A stretch of DNA of 64,000 bases from contig NZ_AWZV01000003.1 in the NCBI RefSeq assembly GCF_000472545.1, positions 254,608 through 318,607 of the forward strand, given 5' to 3'. The notes under the pieces are model-generated. The model was not told the DNA's origin. It saw nothing but the letters and a program-made list of their open reading frames with translations, and did no database searches. How positions within the stretch are numbered: position 1 is the stretch's first letter; every line of letters starts with the position of its first letter. A program made the position numbers and the translations under genes. The stretch comes from Burkholderia sp. WSM2232 (lineage in GTDB: Bacteria; Pseudomonadota; Gammaproteobacteria; Burkholderiales; Burkholderiaceae). Positions 61,907 to 64,000 of this stretch are shown in pieces.

Positions 61907-62557
61907 TCACAACCGGGGAGCCAGGTAGATCACCGCATAGATCGGCAACCAGCTCAGTACGACGAAATACCAGTACAGCGCGTTCTCGCTCACGTCGACA
62001 AAACGCTTTCCTTCGAAGGGGCCCGTGAACAACAGCACACCGAGCACGGCGGTGTCGACCGCGTCGGTAATCAGGTGAGTGGTATGCAGACCGAGCAGCA
62101 GCCACACCACCGAGCCATACGCATTGGTGTACCAGCTCACATTGAGCGCGGCAAATTCAAAGCCGCGCAGCACGAGAAACGCCACCGCGAACAGCAGGCA
62201 GATGACCAGCCAGAACCGCGCGCGGGCGCGTTGCTGGCGGTCCGCGGCCTGTTTCGCCAACTGGTTCGGCCACATGCTGACGAGCAGAATCACCGTGTTC
62301 GCGGTGCCCCAGAGCAGGTCCGGCGGCGCCGCATTGAGCGGCCAACGCGCAGTGAGGCTGCGCAGGTAGAAGTACATCATCGCGGCGATGGCGAACACGG
62401 TGCCTTCTATCAGCATCAGGCACATCGTGCCCCACCACATCAGACTGCGATGCCCGAAGCCGAAGCTCGGCAAGTGCCGGACGTCGAGCATCAACGCGGG
62501 CGCCGCGCCCTCTTTGCGCACAGCCGCATCGACCGGGACCTTGCGCAGTTCGGTCAT
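61907..62557 (-). CDS. Cytochrome c oxidase subunit III
   Basis: 216 residues, about five membrane helices. SLMWWGTMCLMLIEGTVFAIAAMMYFYLR, WGTANTVILLVSMWPNQLA, LGLHTTHLITDAVDTAVLG and ENALYWYFVVLSWLPIYAVIYL correspond to the C-terminal part of CoxC; the usual seven-helix form is longer, so this is a short variant. Its ATG overlaps the subunit I stop (ATGA). Confidence 0.88.
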   Translation of the reverse strand: MTELRKVPVDAAVRKEGAAPALMLDVRHLPSFGFGHRSLMWWGTMCLMLIEGTVFAIAAMMYFYLRSLTARWPLNAAPPDLLWGTANTVILLVSMWPNQLAKQAADRQQRARARFWLVICLLFAVAFLVLRGFEFAALNVSWYTNAYGSVVWLLLGLHTTHLITDAVDTAVLGVLLFTGPFEGKRFVDVSENALYWYFVVLSWLPIYAVIYLAPRL

Positions 62558-64000
62558 GGCCGTTGCTCCAGTTGCAGCGCGCGCTTGTTCTGCCCGCGAT
62601 TGGGCCAGAACCAGCCGATCATCGCGACGATGACGGGCACCGAACCCCACACCACGGCCCAAGGCGAAAAGATCGAGCCGATGAACAGCACGGTGGTTGC
62701 CACCGCGCTGATAAACGGCCAGATCGACGGCGATGGAAACAGCAGCCGTAAATCCGGCCGCGCATCGAGCACGGTAGTGGAAAGCACTTCGCGCGATTCG
62801 GCGGCGAGTCCGCTGACATGCGCCGGCTCGGCGCCAGGTTCCCACAGCGGGTCGCGTCCGTGAACCACGGGCAGCGCGTCGAAATTATGCGGCGGCGGCG
62901 GGCTCGCGGTGCTCCATTCGAGCGTACCGGCGCCCCACGGGTCCGGGCCCGCGAGCGCGCCATGCCGGTGGCTGTGCAGCGCATTGACGATAAAAACCAG
63001 CACGCTCGCGCCGATAGTCACTGCGCCTATCGTGGCGGTCAGGTTCAGACTGTCCCAGCCCATTCCGTGAGGATAGGTCCACACGCGGCGCGGCATGCCG
63101 TGCAGACCGAGAATATGCATCGGGAAAAAAGTCACATTGAAGCCGATGAAGAACAGCCAGAATTGCAGCCGCCCAAGCGTCTCGTTCATCAGGCGGCCAG
63201 TGGCTTTCGGATACCAGTAATAGAAGGCGCCGAAAAGCGGAAACACGGCGCCACCGAGCAGCACGTAATGCAGATGCGCGACGACGAAGTAGGTGTCGTG
63301 CACTTGCAGATCGAGCGAGACCGAACCAAGCATGACGCCGGTCATTCCGCCCAGCACCAGAATGAAGAAGAAGCCGAGCGCGAACCACAACGGCGTCTTC
63401 AGATTAAGGCGGCCCGTCCATAGCGTGGCGATCCAGCAGAAAATCTGCACGCCGGACGGTATCGCGATCATCAGACTGGCGGCGGTAAAAAAGCTCTTGC
63501 CGAGCGCGGGAATGCTGGTCGCGAACATGTGATGCACCCACAGGCCGAATGCAAGAAACGCCGTGGCAATCAGCGCGAGCACCATTGCCGGATAGCCGAA
63601 AACCGGGCGACGCGCAAAGGTTGGAATGATCGACGAAAGAAAGCCGAGCGGCGGAATGAAGATCAGATAGACCTCGGGATGGCCGAAGAACCAGAAAAGG
63701 TGTTGCCACAACAGCACGTCGCCACCGCGGGCCGCGTTGTAGAAATGCGTGCCGACCAGCCGGTCGAGAATCAGCGCCGTACTGCTGAGCATGACCGCCG
63801 GCATCGCGAAAAGCACCATGAACTGCGTAATGAGCGTGGCCCACACGAAAAGCGGCATGCGGTTGAGCGACATGCCGGGCGCTCGCATCTTGAAGATCGT
63901 GGTAATGAGTACGATCGCTTCGAGCAGGCCGGACAGTTCGGTAAAAGTAATCATCTGCGCCCAGATGTCGACGCCTTTGCCCGTCGAATAATCCGGCCCG
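62554..64000 (-). CDS. Cytochrome c oxidase subunit I, 5' part outside the window
   Basis: The frame continues past the right edge (…DYSTGKGVDIWAQMITF precedes the ATG at 63954), so at least 482 residues are visible and the N-terminal helices are missing. Seen: WQHLFWFFGHPEVYLIFIPPLG (CuB His and the Tyr cross-link), WVHHMFATS (CuB His pair), HDTYFVVAHLHYVLLGG (haem a3 and a His), and MNETLGRLQFWLFFIGFN. Catalyses oxygen reduction and proton pumping. The hydrophilic segment after the last conserved helix is long (~110 residues, DPWGAGTLEWSTASPPPPHNF). Operon downstream: subunit III, small protein, CtaG-like, cytochrome c. Confidence 0.94.
   Translation of the reverse strand, partial: GPDYSTGKGVDIWAQMITFTELSGLLEAIVLITTIFKMRAPGMSLNRMPLFVWATLITQFMVLFAMPAVMLSSTALILDRLVGTHFYNAARGGDVLLWQHLFWFFGHPEVYLIFIPPLGFLSSIIPTFARRPVFGYPAMVLALIATAFLAFGLWVHHMFATSIPALGKSFFTAASLMIAIPSGVQIFCWIATLWTGRLNLKTPLWFALGFFFILVLGGMTGVMLGSVSLDLQVHDTYFVVAHLHYVLLGGAVFPLFGAFYYWYPKATGRLMNETLGRLQFWLFFIGFNVTFFPMHILGLHGMPRRVWTYPHGMGWDSLNLTATIGAVTIGASVLVFIVNALHSHRHGALAGPDPWGAGTLEWSTASPPPPHNFDALPVVHGRDPLWEPGAEPAHVSGLAAESREVLSTTVLDARPDLRLLFPSPSIWPFISAVATTVLFIGSIFSPWAVVWGSVPVIVAMIGWFWPNRGQNKRALQLEQRP

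Noticed and set aside
1..64000. tRNA, rRNA, insertion sequence or integrase
   Set aside because: None seen on either strand by reading for cloverleaf arms, transposase motifs or terminal inverted repeats; a tRNAscan/ISfinder run would settle it.

Overview
The window is 64 kb of GC-rich (roughly 63 %) proteobacterial chromosome. Gene content points to Burkholderiaceae, most likely Paraburkholderia, Caballeronia or Burkholderia: an hpaG1G2EDFHI/hpaR homoprotocatechuate cluster, a cyanide-insensitive type cytochrome bd with a DUF2474 microprotein, a membrane quinoprotein glucose dehydrogenase, and CsbD/YqjE/YqjK-type envelope genes. This is an inference from family resemblance; there is no rRNA marker here. 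I see no tRNA, rRNA, insertion sequence, prophage or CRISPR array. Almost every base is in a gene, and many neighbours overlap by ATGA.

Layout. 1-1.7 kb: 3' part of a GGDEF-EAL protein. 1.8-8.5 kb: lower homoprotocatechuate (meta-cleavage) pathway on the minus strand with the divergent regulator hpaR and a visible operator/promoter. 8.5-15.6 kb: sulfotransferase-like protein, MHS-type transporter, methylmalonate-semialdehyde dehydrogenase, a second MFS exporter, and an isochorismatase-like hydrolase with its MarR regulator. 15.6-20.1 kb: TonB-dependent receptor, YfiR-like protein and membrane GGDEF-EAL enzyme in one operon, a likely outer-membrane to c-di-GMP signalling unit. 20.5-26.5 kb: small envelope/stress proteins, a zinc alcohol dehydrogenase and a RecQ-family helicase.

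26.4-40.7 kb is the most unusual part. An eight-gene, mostly overlapping minus-strand operon encodes five glycosyltransferases (GT4, GT4-like, GT2 and two GT9), a heptose-bisphosphate-phosphatase-like HAD enzyme, a NodU/CmcH-type carbamoyltransferase and a UDP-glucuronate decarboxylase. It is divergent from an 891-residue protein that joins an exporter-type ABC transporter to a degenerate histidine-kinase ATPase domain and a complete response-regulator receiver domain. Another GT2 and a PIG-L deacetylase follow. Together they look like a locus for a carbamoylated, possibly heptose- and xylose-containing glycan or glycoconjugate whose product I cannot name.

40.8-47 kb: a cysteine-rich flavoprotein reductase, a PsiD-like phosphatidylserine-decarboxylase-family enzyme, then a stress group (Mn catalase, DUF892, hemerythrin, YjzC-like, NUDIX). 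47-55 kb: respiratory enzymes (glucose dehydrogenase with a long Ala/Ser-rich insertion, cydAB plus microprotein, FdhF/YdeP-like molybdoenzyme). 55-59 kb: hemerythrin-like protein, nadE-pncC, an orphan intrinsic terminator suggesting a small RNA, and a GNAT acetyltransferase. 59.2-64 kb: haem-copper oxidase operon (subunits I and III, small membrane protein, CtaG-like factor, tri-haem cytochrome c), cut by the right edge.
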